Of a stretch of 64,000 bases of DNA, positions 48,033-58,752 are shown piece after piece. The DNA is taken from NCBI RefSeq assembly GCF_013267595.1, contig NZ_CP054011.1, positions 634,147 to 698,146 on the forward strand. Direction: 5' to 3'. The translations under genes were made by a program, and so were the position numbers. The notes below the pieces were generated by a model. That model worked only from the letters and a program-made list of their open reading frames with translations, did not search any database and had not been told where the DNA came from. The stretch is from Prevotella melaninogenica. GTDB taxonomy: Bacteria > Bacteroidota > Bacteroidia > Bacteroidales > Bacteroidaceae. Every line of letters starts with the position of its first letter. The stretch's first letter is position 1.

Positions 48033-49601
48033 ATGAAATACAGAAATTTATTCCATATAGTATTGTTGTTTGTGGGTGTAGTACTCGCGGGGTGTTCCAA
48101 CGATGAAACCTCGCAAACCGGAAACCGGCAGGACAAGGTGGCGGGCACTGCTACCACAGTCACATTCTCAACCGAAGAGAACGTGACACAAGCCAAGGTC
48201 ATGACGCGTACCTCCATCAGCCACAACATTGACAATGGGGCTATACCCTATTGGTCGGAAGGAGATAAAATTTGGGTGAAGGATACTGGCGGAAACTTCC
48301 AGCAAAGTGGTGCAGGCACATTCAATGCGGACAGGACGCACGGAGTATTCACGTTGTCGGGGACTTTCAGCAATGGGTGTACTGTCAATTATACCGGTGC
48401 AAACGGCACAGCAGGCGACAAGGTGACCATCGCTGCTACACAGACCCAAACAGTTCCCAATGATTTTAGTCATGCTGGAGCTTCGGGTGACTGTGGCACC
48501 GCTACGGCTTCGGGCACTGGTAATTCGTTCAAGTTCAAGCTCGACCACAAGGCAAGTTACCTCTGCTTCCTGCCTCGCTCGTCGAACGACTATGTCCATC
48601 GAAGCAAACTCTTCAAGATTGAGGTGATTTCCGAGGATGCCATCGCCGGGACATACGATTTCTCTACAGGCACCCTTTCCGCAGAGCCTGTGTCAAACAG
48701 TTCGAAGTCCATCACTCTGACCACTGGCGGCGGATTCCCCGTCACCAATACGACAACCGATATTGATGCAAACGGTGCCTACATGGTCATCGCCCCAGGT
48801 ACGCATAGCCTCACCGTGCGCTATTGGCTTAGGAACGAGACCGACAATCCTGACGGAACCATAGAGGGAACCGTCACCAAGTATGTGGACCTTACCTGCG
48901 AGGCAGGGAAAATCTACGATGTCACGGCTAATCTGAGTCCACAGGAGCTTTCTTCGGAATACTACATGTGGGATGCCAAGAAGGAGTATTGGTATGGATT
49001 CAAGAATGTGCAGCCTAAAGATGCTCTCGGCTATAATGATAATTATCCCAAAAGCCAGAATGCTGATCCGGACCGTTGGTATTATGTACCTTCAACTGGC
49101 GTCAACTGGGCTGCAAATACCGCAGCAAATTGCCCTACTGTCAACCAGATCATATGGTATACGCAAAAAGGAGACCCTCATTGGGATGGTACAGAACTCT
49201 GGACGCTGCTTGGACGTCTCCGTAAAGGCGGGATGTGGCTGAAAAAGCAAGAAGTGATTGCTGCTGAAAATCATACGACCCCTCAGAATATGTATGCTGC
49301 TTACAACGGATTCGATTACCGTCAAGCAACTTACGAGTTCCCTGAATATTCTTTCTCCAACAACAGTGTTGTCAATGGACGTCCTGAAAAATCAAAGATT
49401 GCTAACTATTTCTATCTCCCTGCTAAAGGCTTCTATAGAAATGGACAATTACAGTATGTCAGCGGATACGGATACTATTGGTCGGCTACAAGTTCAAAGC
49501 AGAACCCTAAGCGTTCTCTCAGTCTGAATTTTTCTTCCACATCGATATCTCTTGGTAGCAACTATCAATTCTATGGTTTTTCCGAAGAACTGAAATATTG
49601 A
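48033..49601 (+). CDS. Fimbrillin-family surface lipoprotein
   Basis: The 522-residue protein has a lipoprotein signal MKYRNLFHIVLLFVGVVLAGC (lipobox VLAGC), so the ATG at 48033 is used. The first 290 residues have the fimbrillin-like pattern: TRTSISHNIDNGAIPYWSEGDKIW, FTLSGTFSNG, FKFKLDHKASYLCFLP, and LTCEAGKIYDVTANLSP. The C-terminal 200 residues have a different fold with YYWSATSSKQNPKRSLSLNF and YGFS, typical of a Fib_succ_major-type domain that caps some Bacteroidales surface proteins. Such proteins form fimbriae or adhesins after cleavage and donor-strand exchange. Composition is richer in GC than the core genome, consistent with transfer. Confidence 0.85.
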   Translation: MKYRNLFHIVLLFVGVVLAGCSNDETSQTGNRQDKVAGTATTVTFSTEENVTQAKVMTRTSISHNIDNGAIPYWSEGDKIWVKDTGGNFQQSGAGTFNADRTHGVFTLSGTFSNGCTVNYTGANGTAGDKVTIAATQTQTVPNDFSHAGASGDCGTATASGTGNSFKFKLDHKASYLCFLPRSSNDYVHRSKLFKIEVISEDAIAGTYDFSTGTLSAEPVSNSSKSITLTTGGGFPVTNTTTDIDANGAYMVIAPGTHSLTVRYWLRNETDNPDGTIEGTVTKYVDLTCEAGKIYDVTANLSPQELSSEYYMWDAKKEYWYGFKNVQPKDALGYNDNYPKSQNADPDRWYYVPSTGVNWAANTAANCPTVNQIIWYTQKGDPHWDGTELWTLLGRLRKGGMWLKKQEVIAAENHTTPQNMYAAYNGFDYRQATYEFPEYSFSNNSVVNGRPEKSKIANYFYLPAKGFYRNGQLQYVSGYGYYWSATSSKQNPKRSLSLNFSSTSISLGSNYQFYGFSEELKY

Positions 49602-49696
49602 TGGACGATTCTCAAGAAGAATGAGATATGTTCCGGCAATCAAAATCCAAACATTAACCAAGCTATCGGGCGGTGCAGATACATATTTTGACTAAA

Positions 49697-49762
49697 TATA
49701 CTTTAGTGGGATACTACTTATACTTTAGATGCCCACTACTTATACTTTAGTCGTTGTTAACA
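49697..49762 (+). repeat. Three 22-bp iterons (TATACTTTAG)
   Basis: TATACTTTAG occurs at 49697, 49719 and 49741, each exactly 22 bp apart, with TACTACT or CACTACT ending the first two units. Twenty-two bp is two helical turns, so a protein binding each unit would line up on one face. It lies between the fimbrillin gene and an HU-type gene fragment. No gene is in the 49602-49793 spacer. Confidence 0.8.
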
Positions 49763-49793
49763 TCTCCGCCGCCCGAAGGCACAAAATAATCAA

Positions 49794-50009
49794 AACTATC
49801 GCATTCTACAAGAAAATGAAGATGAGAGTGAATGGCAAGAGTATCCCAAGTCCGTTTTCGTGGGTTCTGCCATCACTACCGAGCAGGTAGCCAAGCGTGT
49901 GGCAGCTGAATCGACCGTAAGCCCTGCCGACGTGCGTGCCGCACTGACGGCATTGGGTGGCGTGATGGGCGACTACATGGCGCAAGGTCGTTCCGTAAAG
50001 AGTGTGTAA
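49794..50009 (+). pseudogene. HU-type DNA-binding protein fragment
   Basis: An open frame without a clear start codon reads NYRILQENEDESEWQEYPKS, then VFVGSAITTEQVAKRVAAES and TVSPADVRAALTALGGVMGDYMAQGRSVK, then stops. This is the N-terminal half of the HU-related DNA-binding family seen in Bacteroidetes. The text should continue with an LEGLGTF-type strand, but a stop follows at once, at the junction with the IS256 remnant. Both the start and the C-terminal arm are missing, so it is not expected to function. Confidence 0.75.
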
Positions 50010-50037
50010 GTTCTCTCTTCTTTTCTTTGTTTTTTAT

Positions 50038-50685
50038 TCATTCATTTTTCTTTCTTTTGTTTCCAGAATTTCTATTGATATTTTTTTTTGCATATATTGT
50101 TTTTGTTTCTTCCATGGCAACACTTGCTAATAGGAAAAGTACCGCCTTGTTTGATGGCATTGATGTTTTCATTTTTATCGTTCTCTTATATTTTCTATTG
50201 AGTCTTTCAATCCAATTGGTCGTATATATGTATTTTTGCACTTGCACTGGGAAGCCCATATATGTAAAGTAAGCGATGTTGCGTTCGACTTTATACTTTT
50301 TCAATATTGGATATTTCTTTTCCCATTTGGCTACAAAAGTAATAAATTGTTCATATCCCAACAAAGATTCCATCTCTTTGTTTTCTAAAGCAAAGACATC
50401 ATTGAGTTCCTCAGCCAACTGCGGTTTGTCTTTATGTGAGACACAATTCAGTATCTGTCGCTTGAGATGAACTACGCAAAACTGATGGGCTGCCAGGGGA
50501 AAAGTTGCACAGACAGCTACTAAGTCTATCGGAATGACTCCCCGTTCTTTCAACGCTTTAACCTCTTCCTTCCAGCATATATCCCCTTCGCTGAGGTGAT
50601 TGACAACACTTAACACCTTTCGGCTTCCATCTTCCAATACCCCCTAATTACCACTGCGGCTGCGTGGAATACGGAGAGAAAACTC
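50038..50685 (-). pseudogene. IS256-family transposase remnant
   Basis: On the minus strand the 199-residue frame has HQFCVVHLKRQILNCV, YTTNWIERLNRKYKRTIKMK and ASVAMEETKTIYAKKN, the C-terminal signature of IS256 (mutator) transposases. A short N-terminal piece FSLRIPRSRSGN lies at about 50645-50685 out of register, and a run of about 12 residues before HQFCVV seems lost. The 5' end is cut by the IS1634-type element at 50686. At least two deletions plus an insertion have broken the gene. Confidence 0.83.
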
Positions 50686-52793
50686 AACCCAAGTTTAACA
50701 CCCACTTTCGCCTAATTGTTGCTGTCACCGTACTTTCCTCGTTTTTCTTATGGGCTCTGTGTCCTACAAATTTTATTCTTTTTGAATGGTAAGTGTTTTA
50801 AGTTCAACTTATCGTATATCTGTTTTGCTTGCTTCGAAGGACTACTACATTGGCGCATCTCGATGGTTTCACCTAATGGATTCTTCCCTTTTGTGGTGAC
50901 GAGCTTTTGGGTACTCATACGTCGTACTATCTCGGTCCAGTAACAGGATTCTCCTTCTCGTTTTAATTGACAACGGATAGTGTTTACCACCCAGTAGGCT
51001 AATAAACCAAAGAAAAGGTGTGCGTCGCTTCGCTCATCTTTCTGATGATAGATAGGACGGAGGTTGAGTTCATTCTTTAGTTGTCTGTTCGTACATTCTA
51101 TCTCACGAATGAGATTGTAGTATTCCCATGTCACACGCTCAGAAAGTGTCCTGACATTGCTGCGGAGGAAATAGACTCCGTGACCAGATTCCATTGTCGA
51201 GAGGTCTTTTATCTCCCAGTCTACACGCAGCATCTCCTTGAGTTTCTTCTCATTTTTTATGTAGCTTATCTGGTAGAATTTCGCTATAGAAGGGTACTTC
51301 TGTATGGCACGTCCTATACGTTCAACAACCTTTTCATAGGTCTTTGTTCCACCTTTCTTGGAGATTCCATCGTTTATCCTCTGCAGTTCCATCTCAAAAC
51401 GCTCTTTCCAAACCCTGTTCATGGACGACTCTGTCATAGCTTTCGAAGGAGATGTTATTTCGAGATAATAATCCTTATCATCCTCTGTCTTAACCTCTTT
51501 CAGCGTTATCTTTTGCCGACGGGCATCCATTACCGTAACGCTCTTATTATCATCACTGAGCGTATAGTCCTTCATTTGCGTACGGGATACGCAGAGATAA
51601 TTGTAACCCTTTTTCTTTATTAACTCCAAGTTCTCTTCCGTGGCAACACCTGCATCCATGATAACGAGCGTATCCTTGGTTCGTGATGGATTCCTCTTTG
51701 CCAGTGTATCAATCATATTGGGTAGAGACTTGGGATCTGCTGTATTACCCTCTAAGATAGAAGAATAACGTATAAAACCTTCTTTATTGATACATAATGC
51801 AAGTACAAGTAGCTTACAGTCAGAGCGTTTTTCTTTTGAACGACCGAACTTGGCTTTATCGCTATTACGCTTACTACCCTCGAAATAGAAGTTGGTTAAG
51901 TCGAAGAGCATCAACTTGTTGTCTATATTAAAGAGATCGTCAGTAACGCTGCACAAATGACGCTCTAACTGTTCCTTTAGTTCATATAATTTGTCAGTGA
52001 TTTTATACAGAGAATTGATTCCTGGTGTCCAGCCAGGAACTCCACTATAAAGTTCAGCGGCAGCCGAGTTATCGCGCAAATAATAATAAGATGAACGTTC
52101 AGAAACTGCATATACCTTGCGAACAATCAATGCTGACAAAGCCGTGTGTATCGCATTTTCCGTCCACCCGTTTTTGCGCAGAAAACCCTCTAATTGCAGC
52201 TTGTCTATTGTCTGCTTGCAGAGCCACTCTGCACCAACATTCCTTGCGTCAGTATAGTTTGCCGTCTCAAGGTCAATATAGTTCTCATATTTTCTCAGCG
52301 ACTTCTGCTCTTCCTTATTAAACCGATCGATTCCACCTTCTTTCTCCATACGGCTCCACCATTCGTCAGCCTTTGCCTGTTCAATAGGAGTAAGACCGTC
52401 AAGGTGTTCTTTGAAAAGCGAGGGTGTACTTCTATTTTTGAAGCGTTCGGTAAGAGCGTATGCAATTTTTCGGACCTGTACAGCAGTAAGTGAAGGTTCG
52501 AACCCGATGTTCAACAGAATTAGCGAATGTACATGACCCTGCACATCACGATATGACTCCTTGATGCGATAATAAGGAGCCATGTCGCCTGTGGCAGGGT
52601 TGAATCGTGTCTGTACATTTGCGTGCATGAGTGCAAAGTAACAAAATAATTTTGATATGGCTGTGTCCTACAAATCAGATTTTACTCCTCGTTACAATAC
52701 CCTATACTTGATTATCAATCATTTATCAAATTGATACTACACAAAACATCCCGAAAATTTATGAAAAATAATTTTGCCGGTTAAACTTGGGTT
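50686..52793 (-). mobile_element. IS1634-type insertion sequence, copy 2 (intact)
   Basis: Ends AACCCAAGTTTAAC (50686) and its inverse (to 52793) enclose a single transposase gene; total 2,108 bp. No target duplication is seen (GAAAACTC against AGCGATAA), so it may have taken part in a deletion or rearrangement with the other copy, or lost one flank. Confidence 0.87.
50748..52628 (-). CDS. IS1634-type transposase, full length
   Basis: The 626-residue protein begins MHANVQTRFNPATGDMAPYY and has the family DDE core in KLMLFDLTNFYFEGSKR, LVIMDAGVATEENLELI, a long insertion domain, and the late IREIECTNRQLKNELNLRPI with the catalytic Glu. It is close to the broken copy at 31561-33438 and is the likely source or sister. 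The frame is open throughout, so this copy could be active. Confidence 0.93.
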   Translation of the reverse strand: MHANVQTRFNPATGDMAPYYRIKESYRDVQGHVHSLILLNIGFEPSLTAVQVRKIAYALTERFKNRSTPSLFKEHLDGLTPIEQAKADEWWSRMEKEGGIDRFNKEEQKSLRKYENYIDLETANYTDARNVGAEWLCKQTIDKLQLEGFLRKNGWTENAIHTALSALIVRKVYAVSERSSYYYLRDNSAAAELYSGVPGWTPGINSLYKITDKLYELKEQLERHLCSVTDDLFNIDNKLMLFDLTNFYFEGSKRNSDKAKFGRSKEKRSDCKLLVLALCINKEGFIRYSSILEGNTADPKSLPNMIDTLAKRNPSRTKDTLVIMDAGVATEENLELIKKKGYNYLCVSRTQMKDYTLSDDNKSVTVMDARRQKITLKEVKTEDDKDYYLEITSPSKAMTESSMNRVWKERFEMELQRINDGISKKGGTKTYEKVVERIGRAIQKYPSIAKFYQISYIKNEKKLKEMLRVDWEIKDLSTMESGHGVYFLRSNVRTLSERVTWEYYNLIREIECTNRQLKNELNLRPIYHQKDERSDAHLFFGLLAYWVVNTIRCQLKREGESCYWTEIVRRMSTQKLVTTKGKNPLGETIEMRQCSSPSKQAKQIYDKLNLKHLPFKKNKICRTQSP

Positions 52794-52895
52794 AGCGATA
52801 AGAAAGTGGAACTTTTAAGTATAAATAAAGGAACAGAACTCAGCTATAAATAGACAGCTAAAAAATAATAAAGAACACAACGTATTAATAAAAAA

Positions 52896-52931
52896 TAAAA
52901 GGAAGACGCTATAAATGTCTTCCTTTTATTT
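52896..52931 (-). terminator. Intrinsic terminator after groEL
   Basis: AATAAAAGGAAGAC and GTCTTCCTTTTATT form a perfect 14-bp stem, 25 bp past the groEL stop on the minus strand. Confidence 0.88.
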
Positions 52932-52955
52932 TATAATATCTTGATAAAACGCTTA

Positions 52956-54593
<1,638 letters not shown>

Positions 54594-54733
54594 TTATTTT
54601 GATTGTTTATTTATGCGTTGTTTGCTATTCTTTTTTATCTCTTATATGTATAACATCATTCTACAAGATATAACAGAATAGCCAAACTACAGCTATTTTA
54701 AGACCTTTCTATAAAGAGAGAATAGGAGAAGTG

Positions 54734-55003
54734 TTACTCAACAACTGCCAACACGTCGCTCTGACGCATCATCAAATACTTCTCACCCTCATTCTCAAGT
54801 TCAGTACCAGCGTACTTACCATAGAGAACCTCATCGCCAACCTTGAGAATCATCTCCTCATCCTTAGTACCATTACCAACGGCAACAACTTTACCACGCT
54901 GTGGTTTTTCCTTGGCTGTGTCTGGGATGATAATACCACCAACTTTCTCTTCTGCCTGTGCTGGAAGCACGAGGACTCTGTCTGCTAAAGGTTTAATTGT
55001 CAT
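54734..55003 (-). CDS. groS: Co-chaperonin GroES
   Basis: An 89-residue cap for GroEL with [20 protein letters not shown], the mobile loop [16 protein letters not shown], and [19 protein letters not shown]. It is the first gene of the groES-groEL operon. Upstream lies a perfect palindrome (ACTGACA / TGTCAGT) and TTGGCA-type sequence. Confidence 0.98.
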   Translation of the reverse strand: MTIKPLADRVLVLPAQAEEKVGGIIIPDTAKEKPQRGKVVAVGNGTKDEEMILKVGDEVLYGKYAGTELENEGEKYLMMRQSDVLAVVE

Positions 55004-55101
55004 AATTGTATATGTTTTAAGATTTTATTTTTCATTCTGTATATGACCTGTCACCAAGTCATTTCGCCTTCAATTATACGAAAACTATGCCAAAAGGACT
55101 T

Positions 55102-55118
55102 ACTGACAATCTGTCAGT
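55102..55118. promoter_or_regulatory. Palindrome in the groES upstream region
   Basis: ACTGACA and TGTCAGT form a perfect 7-bp inverted repeat around ATC, 99 bp before groES. Closer to the gene the minus strand has TTGGCATAGTTTTCGTA, similar to a sigma-54 -24/-12 layout but with GT in place of the -12 GC. It is not a CIRCE element. A heat-shock operator or activator site is a fair guess. Confidence 0.45.
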
Positions 55119-55156
55119 TCTTCTTACCTATTCGACTAAAAACAAAAGAAAATAAT

Positions 55157-55164
55157 TATCTTTG
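55157..55164 (+). promoter_or_regulatory. Candidate -7 box for the AlkD-like gene
   Basis: TATCTTTG, 40 bp before the start at 55204, facing away from groES. Confidence 0.55.
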
Positions 55165-55203
55165 CATGAGAAAAGAAGTTGGTAAATTAATAAAGGGTTA
55201 ACA

Positions 55204-55911
55204 ATGAAGCAACTTACCAAGACTATAACAAATAAACTTCAAGCACTATCAGATGCGGAGAAGCGAGAGATTTTCCCGAGGTTCTTTAAGGCTGGCAAAG
55301 GAGAATATGGAGAAGGCGACCGTTTTTTAGGTGTCACCGTACCCAATATCAGAGCTATTGCCAAGTTACACAAAGACATATCCATAGAGGAGATACGGGA
55401 GCTGATACAGTCAGAATGGCATGAAGTGCGCCTTTGTGCCTTAATCATAATGGTAGAGAAAAGTAAGAAAAAAGACGAAGCTTTACGCAAAGAGCTATTC
55501 AATCTTTACCTTTCTCAAACTAAGCGAATCAATAACTGGGACCTTGTTGACCTATCTTGTCGCTTCATCATAGGCGAATACTTACTTGACAAATCACGTG
55601 ACATTCTTTATCAGTTAGCTCAAAGTCCACTACTATGGGATAATCGTATCGCTATCGTATCAACATATGCATTCATTCGTAAAGGACAATTAGAAGACAC
55701 CTATGCACTTAGCGACCTCATGATGCAACACCCACACGACCTCATGCACAAAGCTATTGGTTGGATGCTTCGCGAAGCTGGAAAGCGTAATCCTGAGCGA
55801 CTTTATGATTACGTGATGAGCCATCGAGCAGACATGCCCCGTACCATGCTACGTTATGCAATTGAGAAGTTCTCACCCAAAGAGCGCGCTATTCTCATGA
55901 AACGTGCCTAA
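55204..55911 (+). CDS. AlkD-like DNA alkylation repair protein
   Basis: The 235-residue protein is made of HEAT-like helical repeats. The family strings are FFKAGKGEYGEGDRFLGVTVPNIR at about residues 27-50, EWHEVRLCALIIMV, and NNWDLVDLSCRFIIGEYL, which holds the conserved Trp and Asp of the AlkD base-excision site. The last part, WMLREAGKRNPERLYDYVM, is also typical. AlkD glycosylases remove positively charged alkylated bases such as 3-methyladenine and 7-methylguanine. It stands alone. Confidence 0.92.
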   Translation: MKQLTKTITNKLQALSDAEKREIFPRFFKAGKGEYGEGDRFLGVTVPNIRAIAKLHKDISIEEIRELIQSEWHEVRLCALIIMVEKSKKKDEALRKELFNLYLSQTKRINNWDLVDLSCRFIIGEYLLDKSRDILYQLAQSPLLWDNRIAIVSTYAFIRKGQLEDTYALSDLMMQHPHDLMHKAIGWMLREAGKRNPERLYDYVMSHRADMPRTMLRYAIEKFSPKERAILMKRA

Positions 55912-55982
55912 CACTTCCCCACTCTATTACTTCCATTTGGATGCTAATCATACGGTCAGAGAAAGAGTAAAAACAACTCTTT

Positions 55983-56229
55983 TGTCATATTTTTTCATAT
56001 ACTCATTTTTAAAAGAGCACAAATTGCATTCAAATTAACGCCCAATTGACTTGCAAAAGATGCCCTTTTGAGGTCTTACTAACGCCCTTTTGAAAGCCAA
56101 GTAAGCACCTTTTAAAATCTAACCTTGTAACTAATTCATAACAAGAGAGTTACAAAAGCACTTAAAATAGTGTTTTTTGCTTATTTTTAAAGATGTAAAA
56201 CAAGAAATAATGTAAACAAAATTCGAAAC
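55983..56229 (-). repeat. 247-bp leader-plus-22-mer intergenic element, copy 6
   Basis: On the minus strand: edge TTTCGAATTTTGTTTACA, leader with TTTGTAACTCTCTTGTTAT and inverse AGTTACAA, then four clean 22-bp units starting AAAAGGTGCTTA, AAAAGGGCGTTA, AAAAGGGCATC and AATTGGGCGTTA (56030-56116). This copy shows the unit boundaries best. The 56230-56511 stretch holds no gene. Confidence 0.82.
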
Positions 56230-56511
56230 CCCGAGAACATTATTACCTTTCAGAAAACTTATAAATAAGGGCGCCTTTATATGACATAATACTTTGTAAT
56301 ATAGCGTTGTAGAGTATGAACAATTAGAAAGATAGACGAAATATTGATAAGAAAATGAAAGATAGTAATAAACAATACCATTCTAAATAAGAATGATAAA
56401 TGTTAGGGTATAACGAGTGATTTGAATTAAACTTGAAAAAGTTAAAAACGAACAACATATTTAACTCTCATAATTCATAACATAAAATAATTATATATCC
56501 CATATTTTTCT

Positions 56512-56519
56512 TACCTTTG
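56512..56519 (+). promoter_or_regulatory. Candidate -7 box for the nucleotidyltransferase
   Basis: TACCTTTG, 43 bp before the start at 56562. Confidence 0.55.
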
Positions 56520-56561
56520 CATTCAGAACATAATATATAATTTAACGATATAAAAAAGAAA

Positions 56562-57473
56562 ATGAAACCTACATTATTACTCCTTGCGGCAGGTATGGGA
56601 AGCCGCTACGGTGGGCTGAAGCAGCTCGACGAACTGGGTCCTAATGGTGAGACCATTATGGATTACTCTATCTATGATGCTATCCAAGCTGGATTTGGTA
56701 AGATTGTTTTTGTTATCCGTAAGGATTTCGAGGAGCAGTTCCGCAGCCAAGTTCTTTCAAAGTATGAGGGTCATATCCCTGCAGAACTTGTTTTCCAGAG
56801 TATCGATGCACTGCCAGAAGGATTCTCTGTACCTGAAGGTCGTGAGAAGCCATGGGGTACAAACCATGCGGTATTGATGGCAAAAGATGTTATCAAAGAG
56901 CCATTCTGCGTTATCAACTGTGACGACTTCTACAACCGCGACTGCTTCAAGGTTATTGGTAAGTTCCTTGCTGACCTCCCAGAGGGTGCAAGAGATAAGT
57001 ATGCAATGGTTGGTTTCCGCGTAGGTAACACACTGAGCGAGAATGGTACTGTTGCTCGTGGTATTTGCTCTACGGATGCTGAAGGAAACTTGACAACTGT
57101 TGTTGAGCGTACAGAGATTGAGCGTCGCGATGGCGAAATCAAGTACAAAGACGACAATGGTGAGTGGGTTGCTGTAGGTGAGAACACTCCAGTATCTATG
57201 AATGTATGGGGCTTCACACCAGACTACTTCGAGTACAGCGAGGCATACTTCAAGGAGTTCCTCTCTGAACCAAAGAATATGGAGAATAAGAAGTCTGAAT
57301 ACTTCATCCCATTGATGGTAAACAAGCTCATCAACGATGGTACATCTACCGTGAAGGTGCTTGACACTACCAGCAAGTGGTTTGGCGTAACATACGCTGC
57401 CGATCGTCAGAGCGTGGTTGAAAAGATTCAGTCACTGGTTGATGATGGTACATATCCAGCAAAATTGTTCTAA
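56562..57473 (+). CDS. Sugar nucleotidyltransferase-like protein
   Basis: A 303-residue protein with the nucleotidyltransferase signature LLAAGMGSRYGGLKQLD at residues 8-24 and a metal-site INCDDFYNRDCF near residue 118. The middle has KPWGTNHAVLMAKDVI, for nucleotide placement. The family activates sugar phosphates with NTPs; the exact sugar is unknown. The C-terminal part after residue 220 is family-specific and has no left-handed helix repeat. It stands alone with a promoter box and a strong terminator. Confidence 0.9.
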   Translation: MKPTLLLLAAGMGSRYGGLKQLDELGPNGETIMDYSIYDAIQAGFGKIVFVIRKDFEEQFRSQVLSKYEGHIPAELVFQSIDALPEGFSVPEGREKPWGTNHAVLMAKDVIKEPFCVINCDDFYNRDCFKVIGKFLADLPEGARDKYAMVGFRVGNTLSENGTVARGICSTDAEGNLTTVVERTEIERRDGEIKYKDDNGEWVAVGENTPVSMNVWGFTPDYFEYSEAYFKEFLSEPKNMENKKSEYFIPLMVNKLINDGTSTVKVLDTTSKWFGVTYAADRQSVVEKIQSLVDDGTYPAKLF

Positions 57474-57481
57474 TTCATAAC

Positions 57482-57560
57482 CCCTGCCTGGGTACTATCT
57501 CCGCATACATTCTTCGGTATTTCAAGATGTAAGACGGGTGTCCAGGCAGGGCTTTTTATT
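57482..57560 (+). terminator. Terminator after the nucleotidyltransferase
   Basis: CCCTGCCTGG at 57482-57491 and CCAGGCAGGG at 57542-57551 form a perfect 10-bp stem around a 50-bp, partly structured loop, followed by CTTTTTATTT. The long loop is unusual. Confidence 0.82.
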
Positions 57561-57632
57561 TCTCTCACCTCAATACATATCGGGTATAACACCCACACAC
57601 CTTTCAAACACACACGAAAGTTTACAGCTATA

Positions 57633-58670
57633 ATGGAATTAAACCTACTAAATCAAGAAGAGATTGCAACACTACGTAATCTTCTTTCCAATGCAACAAA
57701 CATCGTAATCTGTGCTCATAAGTCACCAGATGGGGATGCAACAGGTTCGTCACTGGCATGGATGCACTATCTAAACCAGATTGGTAAGACCAATATCAAG
57801 GTATGTATGCCTGACGCAACACCCGACTTCCTGCATTGGCTTCCAGGACATAATTCCGTTATTCGTTATGACAGACGACCAAAGGAGGTTGAGAAGGCAT
57901 TTAAGGAAGCAGACCTCGTTTGCTGTCTTGACTTCAACCAAAACTCACGTGTAGATGCTATGCAAGAGGTTTTGGAGTCTTCCACAGCCCCTCGCCTACT
58001 CATCGACCACCACTTAGAACCTGAAACAAACAACGCATTGACGGTTTCACATCCAGAAATGTCAAGTACCTGTGAGATTGTCTTCCGTCTGATTAGTCAG
58101 TTAGATGGCTACGAGAAGATGACAACTCAATGTGCGTCCTGCATTTATTGTGGTATGATGACAGACACAGGTGGCTTCACCTATAATTCGTCACGCCCAG
58201 AGATATTCTATATTATCGGTCAGCTTCTTGCAAAGAATATTGATAAGGACGAGATTTATAACCGTGTATTCCACAACTACTCTACCAATGCCCTCCGCCT
58301 CCGTGCACACATCATCCTCAACAAGATGAAGGTGATTGAGGAATTGCACGCATCCTATTATACCGTAACAAAAGAGGAGATGGCACAGTTCCATTTCATC
58401 AAGGGAGATATGGAGGGACTTGTTAATATTCCACAGCAGATTAAAGGACTTAAACTAAGTATCTCATTACGAGAAGATACAGAGAAGCCTAAGACCGTAC
58501 TCGTGAGTCTTCGTTCTTGCAATGGCTTCCACTGTCAACCTATGGCAGCAAAGTTCTTCAATGGTGGTGGTCACGCTGACGCATCAGGTGGAAGACTAAA
58601 TTGTACCATCGAGGAAGCTGAACAGATTGCTATCAAGGCAATACTATATTATAAAGAGGAGTTACAATAA
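57633..58670 (+). CDS. nrnA: DHH-family oligoribonuclease / pAp phosphatase NrnA
   Basis: A 345-residue phosphoesterase that degrades short RNA oligos and 3',5'-pAp. The DHH domain has AHKSPDGDATGSS at residues 28-40, CLDFNQ near 98, and the DHH triad in IDHHLEPE at 124-131; the DHHA1 domain ends with MAAKFFNGGGHADASGGR. The length fits NrnA. It lies 82 bp before a nitroreductase gene on the same strand; an operon is possible. Confidence 0.94.
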   Translation: MELNLLNQEEIATLRNLLSNATNIVICAHKSPDGDATGSSLAWMHYLNQIGKTNIKVCMPDATPDFLHWLPGHNSVIRYDRRPKEVEKAFKEADLVCCLDFNQNSRVDAMQEVLESSTAPRLLIDHHLEPETNNALTVSHPEMSSTCEIVFRLISQLDGYEKMTTQCASCIYCGMMTDTGGFTYNSSRPEIFYIIGQLLAKNIDKDEIYNRVFHNYSTNALRLRAHIILNKMKVIEELHASYYTVTKEEMAQFHFIKGDMEGLVNIPQQIKGLKLSISLREDTEKPKTVLVSLRSCNGFHCQPMAAKFFNGGGHADASGGRLNCTIEEAEQIAIKAILYYKEELQ

Positions 58671-58752
58671 GTAGAATCCTTTATAGCGAGGAGTATAAAC
58701 AACAAAACACTTCATAGCTAAATCCACTTGGAAAGCTTAGATTTATCAGGTT

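Noticed and set aside
50686..52793. Composite transposon between the two IS1634 copies carrying the genes at 33.6-50.7 kb
   Set aside because: The interval holds core genes such as rplU-rpmA, one copy is degraded, and no target duplication flanks the pair.
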